A DNA stretch of 25,440 nt, taken from assembly GCA_964544305.1 (NCBI GenBank), contig CAZJAZ010000042.1, positions 1-25,440 of the forward strand, written 5' to 3'. This document shows positions 1 through 7,860 of the stretch, one piece after another (the stretch's first letter is position 1; the number at the start of each line of letters is the position of its first letter). Origin of the DNA: JAFDWI01 sp964544305 (GTDB taxonomy: Bacteria > Actinomycetota > Acidimicrobiia > Acidimicrobiales > Iamiaceae). The notes beneath the pieces were generated by a model. That model did no database searches. It saw nothing but the letters and a program-made list of their open reading frames with translations, and was not told the origin of the DNA. The translations under genes were made by a program, and so were the position numbers.

Positions 1-896
1 GTGTGTTCAAACTGCGCGGTGCGCTTGGTGTCAACGGTGACCGCCGTCCAGTCGTCGTCCCACATGCGGTGACGCCAATCGCCAATGGCGATCATGGGCT
101 CAATCGTGAACGTCATGCCTTCTTCGATGACGCGGCGATCTCGCGAATCGAAATAGTGCAATACCGAAAGATCAGAGTGGAACGTTTCTCCAACCCCATG
201 TCCGATAAATGCGCGCACGACTGAAAAGCCATTCGACTCAGCATGCTCTTGAATGGCACGACCGATTTCGTTGAAAGCACGACCCGGCGCGACAACAGCG
301 ATTGCCCGTTCGAGACATTGGCGTGTGACGTCCACAAGCTTGCGTGAAAGCGGATCAACCGTTCCCACACACCAGGTTGCATTGGTGTCACCGTGGACCC
401 CTTCTCTATACAACGTGACATCGATATTCACGATGTCACCATCTCTGAGCGGTCGGGCATCGGGGATGCCGTGACAGATCACCTCGTTCACCGACGTGCA
501 CACCGACTTCGGAAATCCCCCGTAATTCAGCGGGCTCGGATATCCACCTGCGGCGATACATGCGTCGTGACAGATTTGATCGAGGTCGTCGGTGGTCACA
601 CCGGGAGCAATTGCGGCACCAACTTCACGCAAGACGTCGCCAGCCGCGACGCCCGTGCGACGCATACGCGCTATCACGTCAGGCGACTTCACATCGGATT
701 CGCCACGAACTGATCGCTCCCCGCTCTGCGCATAAGGCGGTCGTTCAATGGTGGCCGGCACTTCTCGCCGCGGCGATTGCGCAAAGGGGCGAATTGGCGC
801 AAATGAATCGCGATGACACTTCTTGAACTTCCGGCCCGATCCACAAAAACACAGATCATTATTTCCTAGGCGTGTCGGATCGGTCGGCTCGGTCAT
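1..896 (-). CDS. map: Methionine aminopeptidase type I with N-terminal SEC-C zinc motif (3' end cut by window edge)
   Basis: Removes the initiator methionine from new proteins in the cytoplasm. I translated this frame by hand: it opens at ATG 896-894 and runs off the left edge after about 299 residues, probably only a few short of the end. Residues 16-28 form a SEC-C motif (C16, C18, C27, H28) on a roughly 70-residue N-terminal extension. The catalytic domain follows, with H142 in CHGIP and the expected metal ligands D159 (NIDVT), D170 (GDTNAT), H233 (GHGVG), E266 (TIEPM) and E297 (QFEHT). GAGG lies 8 nt before the ATG. It sits 67 nt downstream of folC on the same strand, so co-transcription is plausible. 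SEC-C tags are known on some type I enzymes and may aid ribosome or chaperone binding; that role here is inferred. Confidence 0.95.
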   Translation of the reverse strand, partial: MTEPTDPTRLGNNDLCFCGSGRKFKKCHRDSFAPIRPFAQSPRREVPATIERPPYAQSGERSVRGESDVKSPDVIARMRRTGVAAGDVLREVGAAIAPGVTTDDLDQICHDACIAAGGYPSPLNYGGFPKSVCTSVNEVICHGIPDARPLRDGDIVNIDVTLYREGVHGDTNATWCVGTVDPLSRKLVDVTRQCLERAIAVVAPGRAFNEIGRAIQEHAESNGFSVVRAFIGHGVGETFHSDLSVLHYFDSRDRRVIEEGMTFTIEPMIAIGDWRHRMWDDDWTAVTVDTKRTAQFEH

Positions 897-963
897 CTCT
901 TAAGCCTCAATCTTTCGCATTCGAAATGTCAAAAGGAGCTTGTATCCGCAACGAGAAACCAGC

Positions 964-2358
964 TCATCCACGAACTGCTTGCTCACGTAGCGCCTGTTGA
1001 CGCGCATCATCCCAGGCCTCGATCCAGTCGGCTTCATTCGCGTCTTCACCTACGGAAGCCAATGCCTGAGCGTTCACAAAAGCAGAGCGCGCGGCCCCGA
1101 CAACATAGAGGGAGCCCGCGACCAGAATGAGGTCTTCGGTTGTTGCAAGCGCGAGCGCGCGTCGCACCGCATCATGCACATTGGGCACTGCTTCTGCAAC
1201 GATGCCAAGGGTATCGGCAAGACCCGCAAGTTGTGCTGCAGGCAATGCACGAGGTGATGGCGGGGTACACGCGATTAGGTAACCGGCGTCGGTGGCACCT
1301 AGGGCAAGGAGCATCTCACGTGGATCGCGTCCTTCTAACATGCCCACCACAAGCACAAGGGTGCCCGCAAGCGTGAACTCGTCTCGAAGAGTTCGTGCGA
1401 CCACAGCAGCACCATTGGGGTTATGAGCACCATCGAGAATGATTGTTGGCTCTCGATGAACCACCTCGAAACGCCCCGGAATCACCACCGACGCAAATGC
1501 CTCACGCACGAGATCTGCATCGAGTGGCTTGTTGACAAGGGCTTCAGCCGCCGCAAGCGCAAGCGCCGCATTCGTCGCCTGGTGCTCACCATGGAGCGGC
1601 AGAAAAATGTCGTCAATCTGATGCGCAGGCGTTCGCAACGACACAAGACGCCCTCCAAGGCCGATTCGATCGTCAACAACACCGAAATCTCGATCGGCGA
1701 GCCACACTTCCGACGCGGGCGTCTGGGAAAAAACATCGGAAAGGTCGGCATCAGTTTCACCCAACACGAACGTCGCGCCCGGTTTGACAATGCCGATTTT
1801 CTCTTCGGCAATGTTACGGCGCCAGTTCCCGACGCCGTCGGTGTGGTCTTTGCCAATATTGGTGAGTACCGCCACTTGCGCGTCCGCCACATTGGTGGCG
1901 TCAAAGCGACCAAGCAGCCCAACTTCTACCACTGCAACATCAACAGGAATGTCCGCAAACCAACGGAACGCGCCAGCGGTGAGCAGCTCGAAATACGACG
2001 GCCGTTGCGTGAACAGGTCATCGAGGGATATCAGTTCGCCGATGAGTTCTGCGAAAGCGTCGGGCGCGATGGGTTCGCCATCGTAAACAAGTCGTTCCGT
2101 GATGGATTCGAGATGCGGGCTGGTGTAGGTGCCCACGCCAAGGCCGGCCGCACGCAACAGTGCAGACGTCATTTTCGAAACGGAACCCTTCCCGTTTGTT
2201 CCGGTCACAGCGATCGAGGGAAAAGCATCTTGCGGATCGCCAAGCACGTCGCAAAGCGCTCGCATGCGATCCAACGACAGGCCGTGGACCTGACCTGCGG
2301 TCGCTTCAAGATTGGTGTGCGCGTCAAGATAGTTCAGGGCGCGAGACAGGTTTGTCAT
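964..2358 (-). CDS. folC: Bifunctional dihydrofolate synthase / folylpolyglutamate synthase
   Basis: Mur-ligase-family enzyme that adds glutamate to dihydropteroate and extends the polyglutamate tail of folates, using ATP. The 464-residue length is normal. Visible motifs are the P-loop TGTNGKGS (residues 52-59), TSPHL (79-83), EVGLLGRFDATN (145-156), LTNIGKDH (165-172), the EEKIGIVK segment with the lysine expected to be carbamylated (K187), and DGAHNP (309-314) in the C-terminal domain. The ATG at 2358 has no clear Shine-Dalgarno, but TAGCGT lies 11 nt upstream, compatible with a very short leader. It is the first gene of a likely folC-map unit, divergent from tRNA-Gly. Confidence 0.96.
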   Translation of the reverse strand: MTNLSRALNYLDAHTNLEATAGQVHGLSLDRMRALCDVLGDPQDAFPSIAVTGTNGKGSVSKMTSALLRAAGLGVGTYTSPHLESITERLVYDGEPIAPDAFAELIGELISLDDLFTQRPSYFELLTAGAFRWFADIPVDVAVVEVGLLGRFDATNVADAQVAVLTNIGKDHTDGVGNWRRNIAEEKIGIVKPGATFVLGETDADLSDVFSQTPASEVWLADRDFGVVDDRIGLGGRLVSLRTPAHQIDDIFLPLHGEHQATNAALALAAAEALVNKPLDADLVREAFASVVIPGRFEVVHREPTIILDGAHNPNGAAVVARTLRDEFTLAGTLVLVVGMLEGRDPREMLLALGATDAGYLIACTPPSPRALPAAQLAGLADTLGIVAEAVPNVHDAVRRALALATTEDLILVAGSLYVVGAARSAFVNAQALASVGEDANEADWIEAWDDARQQALREQAVRG

Positions 2359-2369
2359 GGAAGGTTCTT

Positions 2370-2375
2370 ACGCTA
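2370..2375 (-). promoter_or_regulatory. Candidate -10 box for folC (TAGCGT)
   Basis: TAGCGT on the minus strand fits the actinobacterial TANNNT consensus and lies 11 nt before the folC ATG. No convincing -35 hexamer is visible. The call rests on spacing and on the same pattern at other genes in this window. Confidence 0.4.
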
Positions 2376-2425
2376 TCGCAACCGGTTCCACAGCGCCGAT
2401 CGCACGCTAGAGCGCGGTGTTGCGC

Positions 2426-2431
2426 TACCGT
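2426..2431 (+). promoter_or_regulatory. Candidate -10 box for tRNA-Gly (TACCGT)
   Basis: TACCGT fits TANNNT and lies 16 nt before the mature tRNA-Gly 5' end. No good -35 is visible. Transcription from here could also supply the sugar kinase immediately downstream. Confidence 0.35.
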
Positions 2432-2447
2432 CTGTGGACACGCCTCT

Positions 2448-2521
2448 GCGGGTGTAGCTCAACGGTAGAGCATCTGGCTTCCATCCAGAAGACGGGGGTT
2501 CGACTCCCCTCACCCGCTCCA
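2448..2521 (+). tRNA. trnG(ucc): tRNA-Gly, anticodon TCC
   Basis: Cloverleaf folded by hand. The acceptor GCGGGTG pairs with CACCCGC, the anticodon loop is CTTCCAT giving TCC, and the T arm is GGGGG-TTCGACT-CCCCT. Discriminator T and an encoded CCA end at 2521. It reads GGA and GGG glycine codons. The next coding start is only 26 nt downstream. Confidence 0.96.
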
Positions 2522-2547
2522 CTCGAACCATTTCAGGTGGAGCGACC

Positions 2548-4134
2548 ATGTCGACACAGCCGAGCGGGGACGTCGATCAGCACGCGACAAATGCACCTGC
2601 GGCCATCGCCATTGACCTTGGAACCGGCGGACCCAAGGTTGGGGTTGTGACGTTTGATGGCTCAATCATTTGGCAAGGTCGACGTCCCGTTGCGTCGAAA
2701 CGCATCGGGGCATGGGGCGCAACACAAGACCCAAACGATTGGTGGCACGCGATTGTCGAAATGATTGGAGAAGCGCTCGCGTCACCTGAAGTCAAGGCAG
2801 ACAAGTTGGTTGCGGTCTCAATCACCGGCCAGTACGCGAGCACGGTCCCGGTTGATGGCGCGGGCAAACCAGTCGGCGACTGCCTTTTGTGGATGGATAC
2901 CCGCGGTCGCAGTTATGCGCGTAAACGATTTGGTGGACGTGCCGCAGGATATGACCCTCGAATTGCCGCCACATGGATTCGACGCAGCGGCGGCGCCCCT
3001 TCACTGAGTGGCGCCGATCCGATTGGGCACCGCCTCTTTTTGCAGGCGGAACACCGTGAGATCATCGAAGAGGCTCGGTGGCTCATGGAGCCAATCGACC
3101 ATCTCGCGATGCGCTTCACCGGCGTTGCGGCTGCCTCACCGGCTTCGATGGCAACTGCGTGGCTCATCGATACGAGGCGACCGAATCAGCGTCACTACGA
3201 CGTTGAGCTCGTGCAACGCTCGGGTATCTATGCCCGCCAACTCCCACCTCTCGTGCCATCGGCGAGTGTGACCGGCCGAGTGATTCCCCAAGTTGCCGAC
3301 TTCCTCGGGCTTCCCCAAGGGCTCAACGTGATCGCAGCGTTGCCTGACTTACACACTGGAGCTCTCGGGTCAGGTGCGGTCGGACGCAATGAGGCACATT
3401 TGGCGATCAGCACGAGCTCGTGGGTTTCTGCCCCGGTCCATGCAAAAAAGACCGACATTTTGCACCAGATCGCAACCGTTCCGGGCCTGCGTTCAAACGA
3501 TTACTTAGTCATTAACAACCACGAGGTGGGCGGGCTTGCGCTGGACTGGTTTTGTGGCGCGGTTTTGGGTTTGGATGACTCAACAGACGCATTTAATACG
3601 GCGACAGAACTGGCCGAATCGGCACAGCCAGGCGCGGGGAATGTTTTGTTCACCCCTTGGTTGAACGGTGAACGCTCCCCCATCGAAGATTCGCGGGCAC
3701 GTGGAGGCTTTCACAACTTGTCGCTGCGCACCAGTCGTTCCGAACTGGCCCGGAGCGTTTTTGAAGGAGTCGCGCTGAACTCTCGCTGGTTAAGTGAAGC
3801 AGTCGAACGATTTACCGGGACACGTTTCGGGTCGATACGTGTCATCGGCGGTGGAGCGCAAAGCAGCTTGTGGTGTCAGATCCACGCTGATGTACTGGAC
3901 AGAACAATTGAGCGCCCGCATGATCCTCGCTCCGCGAATTTGCGTGGCGCCGCATTGAGCGCGGCCATAGCGCTCGGCCATATTCGTCTCGACAACGTCG
4001 CAGACCTCATCGGACCCGTTGACCGCTTTGAACCGAACGCAGCAAATCGCAGGGTCTACGACGCGCTTTTTGAACAGTTTCCGAAGCGCTACCGGGCCGA
4101 CAAAGCAATGTTTCACGCACTCAATCAAGATTGA
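2548..4134 (+). CDS. FGGY-family carbohydrate kinase (xylulokinase-like)
   Basis: ATP-dependent sugar kinase of the FGGY family, cytoplasmic, 528 residues (family usually about 480-550). The N-terminal domain opens with the phosphate-binding motif DLGTGGPKVGV (residues 23-33), followed by SITGQYAST and LLWMDTRG. ALPDLHTGALGSGAV carries the likely catalytic aspartate. TPWLNGERSP and RVIGGGAQSSLWCQIHADVL are the C-terminal FGGY signatures. The start is well supported: GGTGGAG lies 6 nt before ATG 2548. It begins 26 nt after tRNA-Gly with no room for an obvious promoter. Overall pattern is nearest xylulokinase, but the substrate cannot be fixed from sequence and no sugar isomerase or transporter is adjacent. 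Confidence 0.9.
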   Translation: MSTQPSGDVDQHATNAPAAIAIDLGTGGPKVGVVTFDGSIIWQGRRPVASKRIGAWGATQDPNDWWHAIVEMIGEALASPEVKADKLVAVSITGQYASTVPVDGAGKPVGDCLLWMDTRGRSYARKRFGGRAAGYDPRIAATWIRRSGGAPSLSGADPIGHRLFLQAEHREIIEEARWLMEPIDHLAMRFTGVAAASPASMATAWLIDTRRPNQRHYDVELVQRSGIYARQLPPLVPSASVTGRVIPQVADFLGLPQGLNVIAALPDLHTGALGSGAVGRNEAHLAISTSSWVSAPVHAKKTDILHQIATVPGLRSNDYLVINNHEVGGLALDWFCGAVLGLDDSTDAFNTATELAESAQPGAGNVLFTPWLNGERSPIEDSRARGGFHNLSLRTSRSELARSVFEGVALNSRWLSEAVERFTGTRFGSIRVIGGGAQSSLWCQIHADVLDRTIERPHDPRSANLRGAALSAAIALGHIRLDNVADLIGPVDRFEPNAANRRVYDALFEQFPKRYRADKAMFHALNQD

Positions 4135-4148
4135 CTTGAAATTTCTGG

Positions 4149-4169
4149 TTGCGCGTTGAAACCGCGCGA
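4149..4169. terminator. Weak hairpin between convergent kinase and AAA+ genes
   Basis: GCGCG (4151-4155) pairs with CGCGC (4163-4167) around a 7-nt loop, extended by T-G and T-A pairs. It lies in the 37-nt gap between two convergent genes. There is no strong T tract on either strand, so it is only a possible bidirectional terminator. Confidence 0.3.
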
Positions 4170-4171
4170 GT

Positions 4172-6271
4172 TTAAGAAAAGTCGGCGTCAGTCGCTTCAA
4201 CCCAGGTGTCACCACCGCCGCTTTGCGCTCGCAAGAGAGCGTGACCCGCTGCAACAAGCGTATATTTGGCTTTCTCGCCGGCAACGGCATAGCCCGCTGA
4301 AAATGTTTCGGTTCCTTTGCGTACATCAATCCACGCCTTCTTGATGCGATCAAGCACCATCAGCGGGTCTTGCTCAACGCCTCCCATGATCACCACCATG
4401 AACCGGCCGTTCTCAAGTCGGGCGCTGCGGTCGCGGGTTCGAATTTCGGTTCGAAGCATCCGAGCGAATGCGGTGAGCACAGACGGTTTTGCTGCCACCT
4501 TTGATCCTGGAACAGGCGGATCAATTTCGAGTACGACCACGACATCTTCCGGACCAAGTCTTCCAACGAGCTTTGACGCTTCATCGCCGGTTGCTAAACC
4601 GGTTTCTGGGTCAATCGACAGCTCGTCGACCATGAGGTTCTCACCCGCGGTGAGATGCAGCGATCGTTGACCGGCCGCAACAAATCGTGGAAGCTGTTCA
4701 TCGAGAAGCGCAGAAAGCACGGGGTCTTGGGGGCGCTGGGCTTTGAGCGCATCGCCGGCACCAAACGACAGATCGATCTCAATGACCTGCGTTGGATTCG
4801 TTTCAGGCGTTGCGGTGGCAAGTCCGAGGCGCTTCAAGAGTTCCACACTGATCCGGCGTGCTACGTCTGCTGATTTCACCCACAACAAATCACCGGTCGC
4901 ACCAAGAATGGCATCAAGGGCTTCGGACGATTCTTCGTTCGCAGGTGGCGCAATGGTTGGCGAGGACCCTGAGTTCAGAGTTTGTGGCGTGCCAAGGGGC
5001 CCGGTGTACTCGGGGCCACGATCGCCTCGCATGTCTTTCTCGGTACTAAAGAACATGGCAAGCGCCCGTTCAACCGTGGGTCGATCCATGACCGGCGCTT
5101 TGCCTTCGTAGGCGGCAATCGACGCAATCAATGTTGCGAGTGCACCGGGCAGGTACGGACGAAGATCGCCGTCACCAAGCTCGCGGCTTCCCTTTCGGAT
5201 CAATGCTGGTGCTTCAGGCTGCATGGTGATCTGTCGAGCACTCGCGACACGACGCAGAACTTCGTCAAAGGCGTCATCGCCAATGCTTGGAATCAGAATC
5301 TTTGAGGCAATCCGGCGATAGAAGGCTTCATCAGCAAGCTGTGATGGGTCAAGGTTGGTGGCAAACACAATCTTGGTCAAGAACGGCACTTCGAACTTTG
5401 CACCGTAGTCAAGAGTGAGGAAGTCAACGTCACGGTCCAACGGAACGATCCAACGATTCAAGAGCTGTTCTGGCGTGAGCGACTGACGGCCAAAGTCGTC
5501 AACAGTGAGCACCCCATTGTTCGCAAGCATTTGCAGTGGGGCAAGATAAACCCCCGCATCATTTTGGTAATTGAGATCAAGTTGATGCGCTTGCATCTCA
5601 CCACCGACGATCACACTTGGCCGTTTGCATCGCATCCAACGTCGATCGAGACGATCGGGTTGGGGATCAACCGCGTGATGGATCATTGGGTCATAGACCG
5701 TGACGACCTGACCGTCAACTTCAACCGCGTGTGGAATCAAGACCGTGTCTTTTTCGGTATTGATCATGCGCTCGGCGATGGATGTCTTCCCTGTTCCAGG
5801 AGGGCCATAGAGGAAAATGGCGCCTGGCGTGTGAATTGCTGGGCCGAGCATGTCGAGTAGCTCGTCAGAAATGACGAGGTCATCGAAACTCTTGCGAATA
5901 TTGTCGCGATTGATCGTCGGCCGCTTGTGTTGGGCCGTCACCATTGCGGTGTATTCGGTGAGGCTCACCGGAAGCGCCCCGGTGTATTTCGACGCATCCA
6001 TGCGCTCACGCGCAAGCTGACGACCTGGTTCAGAAAGCTGCAAGAGATAACTACGGCCCTCGGCACCCTGAATTTCGATAAGCCGATCGTGACGGAGCTT
6101 TTCTATGACCTGATCCGCAAGTACAGGCGAGATACACAGACGCTCGGCAAGTCGCATGGTGGTTGTTGAACCCTCACGCAAAATGCGACGTACGGCGATG
6201 TCAAGGACCAAGCTCGGGGGGATTCCTAAGTCTTGGACGCGCAGCGGTTCAGCGGGATCTGACACAGGCAT
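4172..6271 (-). CDS. AAA+ ATPase with N-terminal winged helix and degenerate GGDEF-like C-terminus
   Basis: A 699-residue cytoplasmic protein. Residues about 20-95 look like a winged helix-turn-helix. An AAA+ module follows: Walker A GPPGTGKT (156-163), a Walker-B-like TVDDFG (256-261), sensor-1 FATNLD (303-308) and an FYRRIASKI segment (318-326) that may hold the arginine finger. After a low-complexity linker (about 415-450), residues about 575-690 resemble a GGDEF domain in order and spacing: a hydrophobic strand ending in D, R-T-R-D-R-S-A-R-L, LENGRF where GGDEF should be, FSAGYAVAG matching the usual S-x-G-x-A strand, and GHALLRAQSGGGD matching the A-D-x-A-L-Y-x-A-K helix. Without G-G-D/E it should not make cyclic-di-GMP. 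No partner gene is adjacent. Exact cellular role unknown. Confidence 0.85.
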   Translation of the reverse strand: MPVSDPAEPLRVQDLGIPPSLVLDIAVRRILREGSTTTMRLAERLCISPVLADQVIEKLRHDRLIEIQGAEGRSYLLQLSEPGRQLARERMDASKYTGALPVSLTEYTAMVTAQHKRPTINRDNIRKSFDDLVISDELLDMLGPAIHTPGAIFLYGPPGTGKTSIAERMINTEKDTVLIPHAVEVDGQVVTVYDPMIHHAVDPQPDRLDRRWMRCKRPSVIVGGEMQAHQLDLNYQNDAGVYLAPLQMLANNGVLTVDDFGRQSLTPEQLLNRWIVPLDRDVDFLTLDYGAKFEVPFLTKIVFATNLDPSQLADEAFYRRIASKILIPSIGDDAFDEVLRRVASARQITMQPEAPALIRKGSRELGDGDLRPYLPGALATLIASIAAYEGKAPVMDRPTVERALAMFFSTEKDMRGDRGPEYTGPLGTPQTLNSGSSPTIAPPANEESSEALDAILGATGDLLWVKSADVARRISVELLKRLGLATATPETNPTQVIEIDLSFGAGDALKAQRPQDPVLSALLDEQLPRFVAAGQRSLHLTAGENLMVDELSIDPETGLATGDEASKLVGRLGPEDVVVVLEIDPPVPGSKVAAKPSVLTAFARMLRTEIRTRDRSARLENGRFMVVIMGGVEQDPLMVLDRIKKAWIDVRKGTETFSAGYAVAGEKAKYTLVAAGHALLRAQSGGGDTWVEATDADFS

Positions 6272-6366
6272 AGGTCACTATCGGCACTTCTCAACGATTT
6301 CTCAGGATGAGCGAACAACGAATTTGCGATGCTGCTAGCAACGCGTGCTGACGCAAAACTGTCCAA

Positions 6367-6392
6367 GCCCCAGGGCTCAAGAATCCTGGGGC
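6367..6392 (-). terminator. Probable terminator of the glycine-rich protein gene
   Basis: GCCCCAGG (6367-6374) pairs perfectly with CCTGGGGC (6385-6392) around a 10-nt loop, 25 nt past the stop of the minus-strand glycine-rich gene. Read on the minus strand, a TTTT run follows after about 9 nt, so this is a moderate rather than classic rho-independent terminator. Confidence 0.5.
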
Positions 6393-6417
6393 CCCGTAGA
6401 AATTCGAGAAAATTTGC

Positions 6418-7458
6418 TCAGCCCGTGTAGTCGGGTTTCGCCGCGACTGGAGTTGCGGGTTTCACGGCCGTGTCTGTTGCGCCAACACTTGTTGGAAGCG
6501 TGATAGTCGGCGCAGTCGTGGTTGACGCGGCTGGGGTCGTGCATTCGGTTGTCGGAGTAATAATCACTTGACCATTTCCGGTGTGATTGCCAGCCACGGT
6601 GGTGTCGCCGAAGCTGGAACCACCGCCTCCCGCACCGTCCAAGGTGTCAAGACCAACGCCACCACCGCCACCCCCAAAGTAGCCACCGCCACCCCCACCG
6701 CCACCGACGTAGTCAGAATCGTCATTTGAGCCTCCAGCACCACCAATTCCAAGAACCCCGGGATGGCCATCGGCATTAACGAACGTGCCATAGATGCTCT
6801 CTTTTGCGCCGCTTCCTGGGGCACCACCCGCACTATCGGTTCCCGCACCTCCGCCGGTGGCACCGATGTATCCCAGCCAATTCTCTTCACCGGTTCCAGC
6901 GGTCGCTGGATTACCTCCCACACCAGGCACACCAAGTCCGACAGTGGCATTCGCAACAGTGGCGTCGACACCGACACCACCTCCGCCGCCACCAACGACC
7001 ACTCGATTGGCCAACGCAGTTCCACCTTGACGGACATCAGACGCACCTCCACCGCCACCCCCACCCACGCCACCGGCGCCGCCACCATTCCAACCACCCG
7101 CTCCTGGGTTTGCAGTACTCCCGGTGCCACCCTGACCACCAACATTCACGCGCAAGACTTCTCCTGGCGAAACGGCGATTGACAAGGTCGCGGTGCCACC
7201 GTTCCCACCCGCTTGAGGTGCGCTCTCATCCTCGTAGTCCATGGTCCAAGTACCACCTTGCGCGCCTGCCGCTACGAGCGTGACCGCACATACATTTTCA
7301 GGAACGGTATAGGTCTGGGCTGCACCGGTGTATGAGAACGTGTTCAGTGCAGGCAGCGCCGCGCTTGCACCGTATGCAAACAGCGTCGACGCGCCGAACA
7401 ACGCAAGTGTTGAAACGCCGATTGCCGTTGCCTTGTCGAACGTGTGTGGTAGTTCCAT
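6418..7458 (-). CDS. Secreted glycine-rich protein (Gly_rich / ALK-type domain)
   Basis: A 346-residue exported protein. I place the start at ATG 7458, not the TTG five codons earlier, because GAGGAA lies 7 nt before this ATG. A signal peptide covers about residues 8-33 (hydrophobic STLALFGASTLFAYG, likely cleavage after GASA). The segment YTVPENVCAVTLVAAGAQGG followed by GGNGGTATLSI, NVGGQGG, GGWNGGGAGGVGGGGGGG and ASDVRQGG matches the order of the glycine-rich domain named Gly_rich, first described in ALK/LTK receptors and common in bacterial surface proteins. Glycine-dense blocks continue to about residue 295. The end is rich in T, A and P. There is no LPXTG motif or C-terminal membrane anchor, so the protein is secreted or non-covalently held. 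It lies 40 nt downstream of tRNA-Arg. Function unknown; an extracellular matrix or adhesion role is a guess. Confidence 0.85.
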   Translation of the reverse strand: MELPHTFDKATAIGVSTLALFGASTLFAYGASAALPALNTFSYTGAAQTYTVPENVCAVTLVAAGAQGGTWTMDYEDESAPQAGGNGGTATLSIAVSPGEVLRVNVGGQGGTGSTANPGAGGWNGGGAGGVGGGGGGGASDVRQGGTALANRVVVGGGGGGVGVDATVANATVGLGVPGVGGNPATAGTGEENWLGYIGATGGGAGTDSAGGAPGSGAKESIYGTFVNADGHPGVLGIGGAGGSNDDSDYVGGGGGGGGYFGGGGGGVGLDTLDGAGGGGSSFGDTTVAGNHTGNGQVIITPTTECTTPAASTTTAPTITLPTSVGATDTAVKPATPVAAKPDYTG

Positions 7459-7498
7459 GATTCTTCCTCGCAACTCTCATGTGCACCGCGTTTTTGGG

Positions 7499-7572
7499 CG
7501 CCCTCGGCAGGATTCGAACCTGCGACCGGCCGATTAGAAGTCGGCTGCTCTATCCAGCTGAGCTACGAGGGC
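7499..7572 (-). tRNA. trnR(ucu): tRNA-Arg, anticodon TCT
   Basis: On the minus strand the acceptor GCCCTCG pairs with CGAGGGC, the anticodon stem GCCGA/TCGGC holds loop CTTCTAA (TCT), and the T arm is GCAGG-TTCGAAT-CCTGC. The discriminator is G. CCA is not encoded: the next bases are CCC. It reads AGA and AGG codons. The glycine-rich gene starts 40 nt downstream on the same strand. Confidence 0.96.
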
Positions 7573-7583
7573 AATACCGAGTC

Positions 7584-7589
7584 AGTATC
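7584..7589 (-). promoter_or_regulatory. Candidate -10 box for tRNA-Arg (GATACT)
   Basis: GATACT on the minus strand lies 11 nt before the tRNA-Arg 5' end and differs from TANNNT only at the first base. No clear -35 was seen. Low-confidence call. Confidence 0.3.
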
Positions 7590-7732
7590 GCATGAACCTG
7601 GGATGACCCCACTAGTGAAACCTGCTCGCGTGTGACTCCGACGAAGCAAGCGGGTGCACCACGTGACCAATGACCACATCGACTTGTGCGGGGCAGAAGC
7701 ACAGGCGATGGTAGCTTGGCATTACTGGTCGT

Positions 7733-7797
7733 CATCTCGGGTGGAGGCATGCGCTACGACGCTGCCCCGAGATGGGTCACCGCTTGGGTGTCGGACC
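7733..7797 (+). promoter_or_regulatory. Structured 5' leader (two hairpins) upstream of the DEAD-box helicase
   Basis: CATCTCGGG (7733-7741) pairs with CCCGAGATG (7766-7774), nine perfect pairs. Its loop can form an inner helix GGCA/TGCC and GCG/CGC closed by CTACGA. A second hairpin follows at 7775-7797, with GGT/ACC and CACC/GGTG. They lie 64-128 nt upstream of the helicase start, in a 288-nt gene-free stretch with no other recognisable feature. The pairing is seen directly; a regulatory role is inferred. Confidence 0.45.
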
Positions 7798-7799
7798 AT

Positions 7800-7855
7800 T
7801 TTCCAGTCGACGGGCTGCCTCTCTCGTACCGGCACTTCGCACCAATAACTGGAGA
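7800..7855 (+). promoter_or_regulatory. Possible Shine-Dalgarno-masking helix of the DEAD-box helicase
   Basis: Bases 7800-7807 (TTTCCAGT) can pair with 7848-7855 (ACTGGAGA): seven Watson-Crick pairs and one G-T wobble. The right arm contains the ribosome binding site GGAG (7851-7854), 6 nt before ATG 7861. Folding would hide the site, as in RNA thermoswitches and translationally autoregulated leaders. Not tested. Confidence 0.4.
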
Positions 7856-7860
7856 TTTCC

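Noticed and set aside
1423..2457. 344-residue open frame on the plus strand opposite folC
   Set aside because: It is antisense to a complete, motif-rich folC and has a very basic, family-less composition.
6564..7283. Several long open frames opposite or shifted from the glycine-rich gene
   Set aside because: Glycine-codon repeats leave all frames open. Only the minus-strand frame has a signal peptide, ribosome binding site and domain order.
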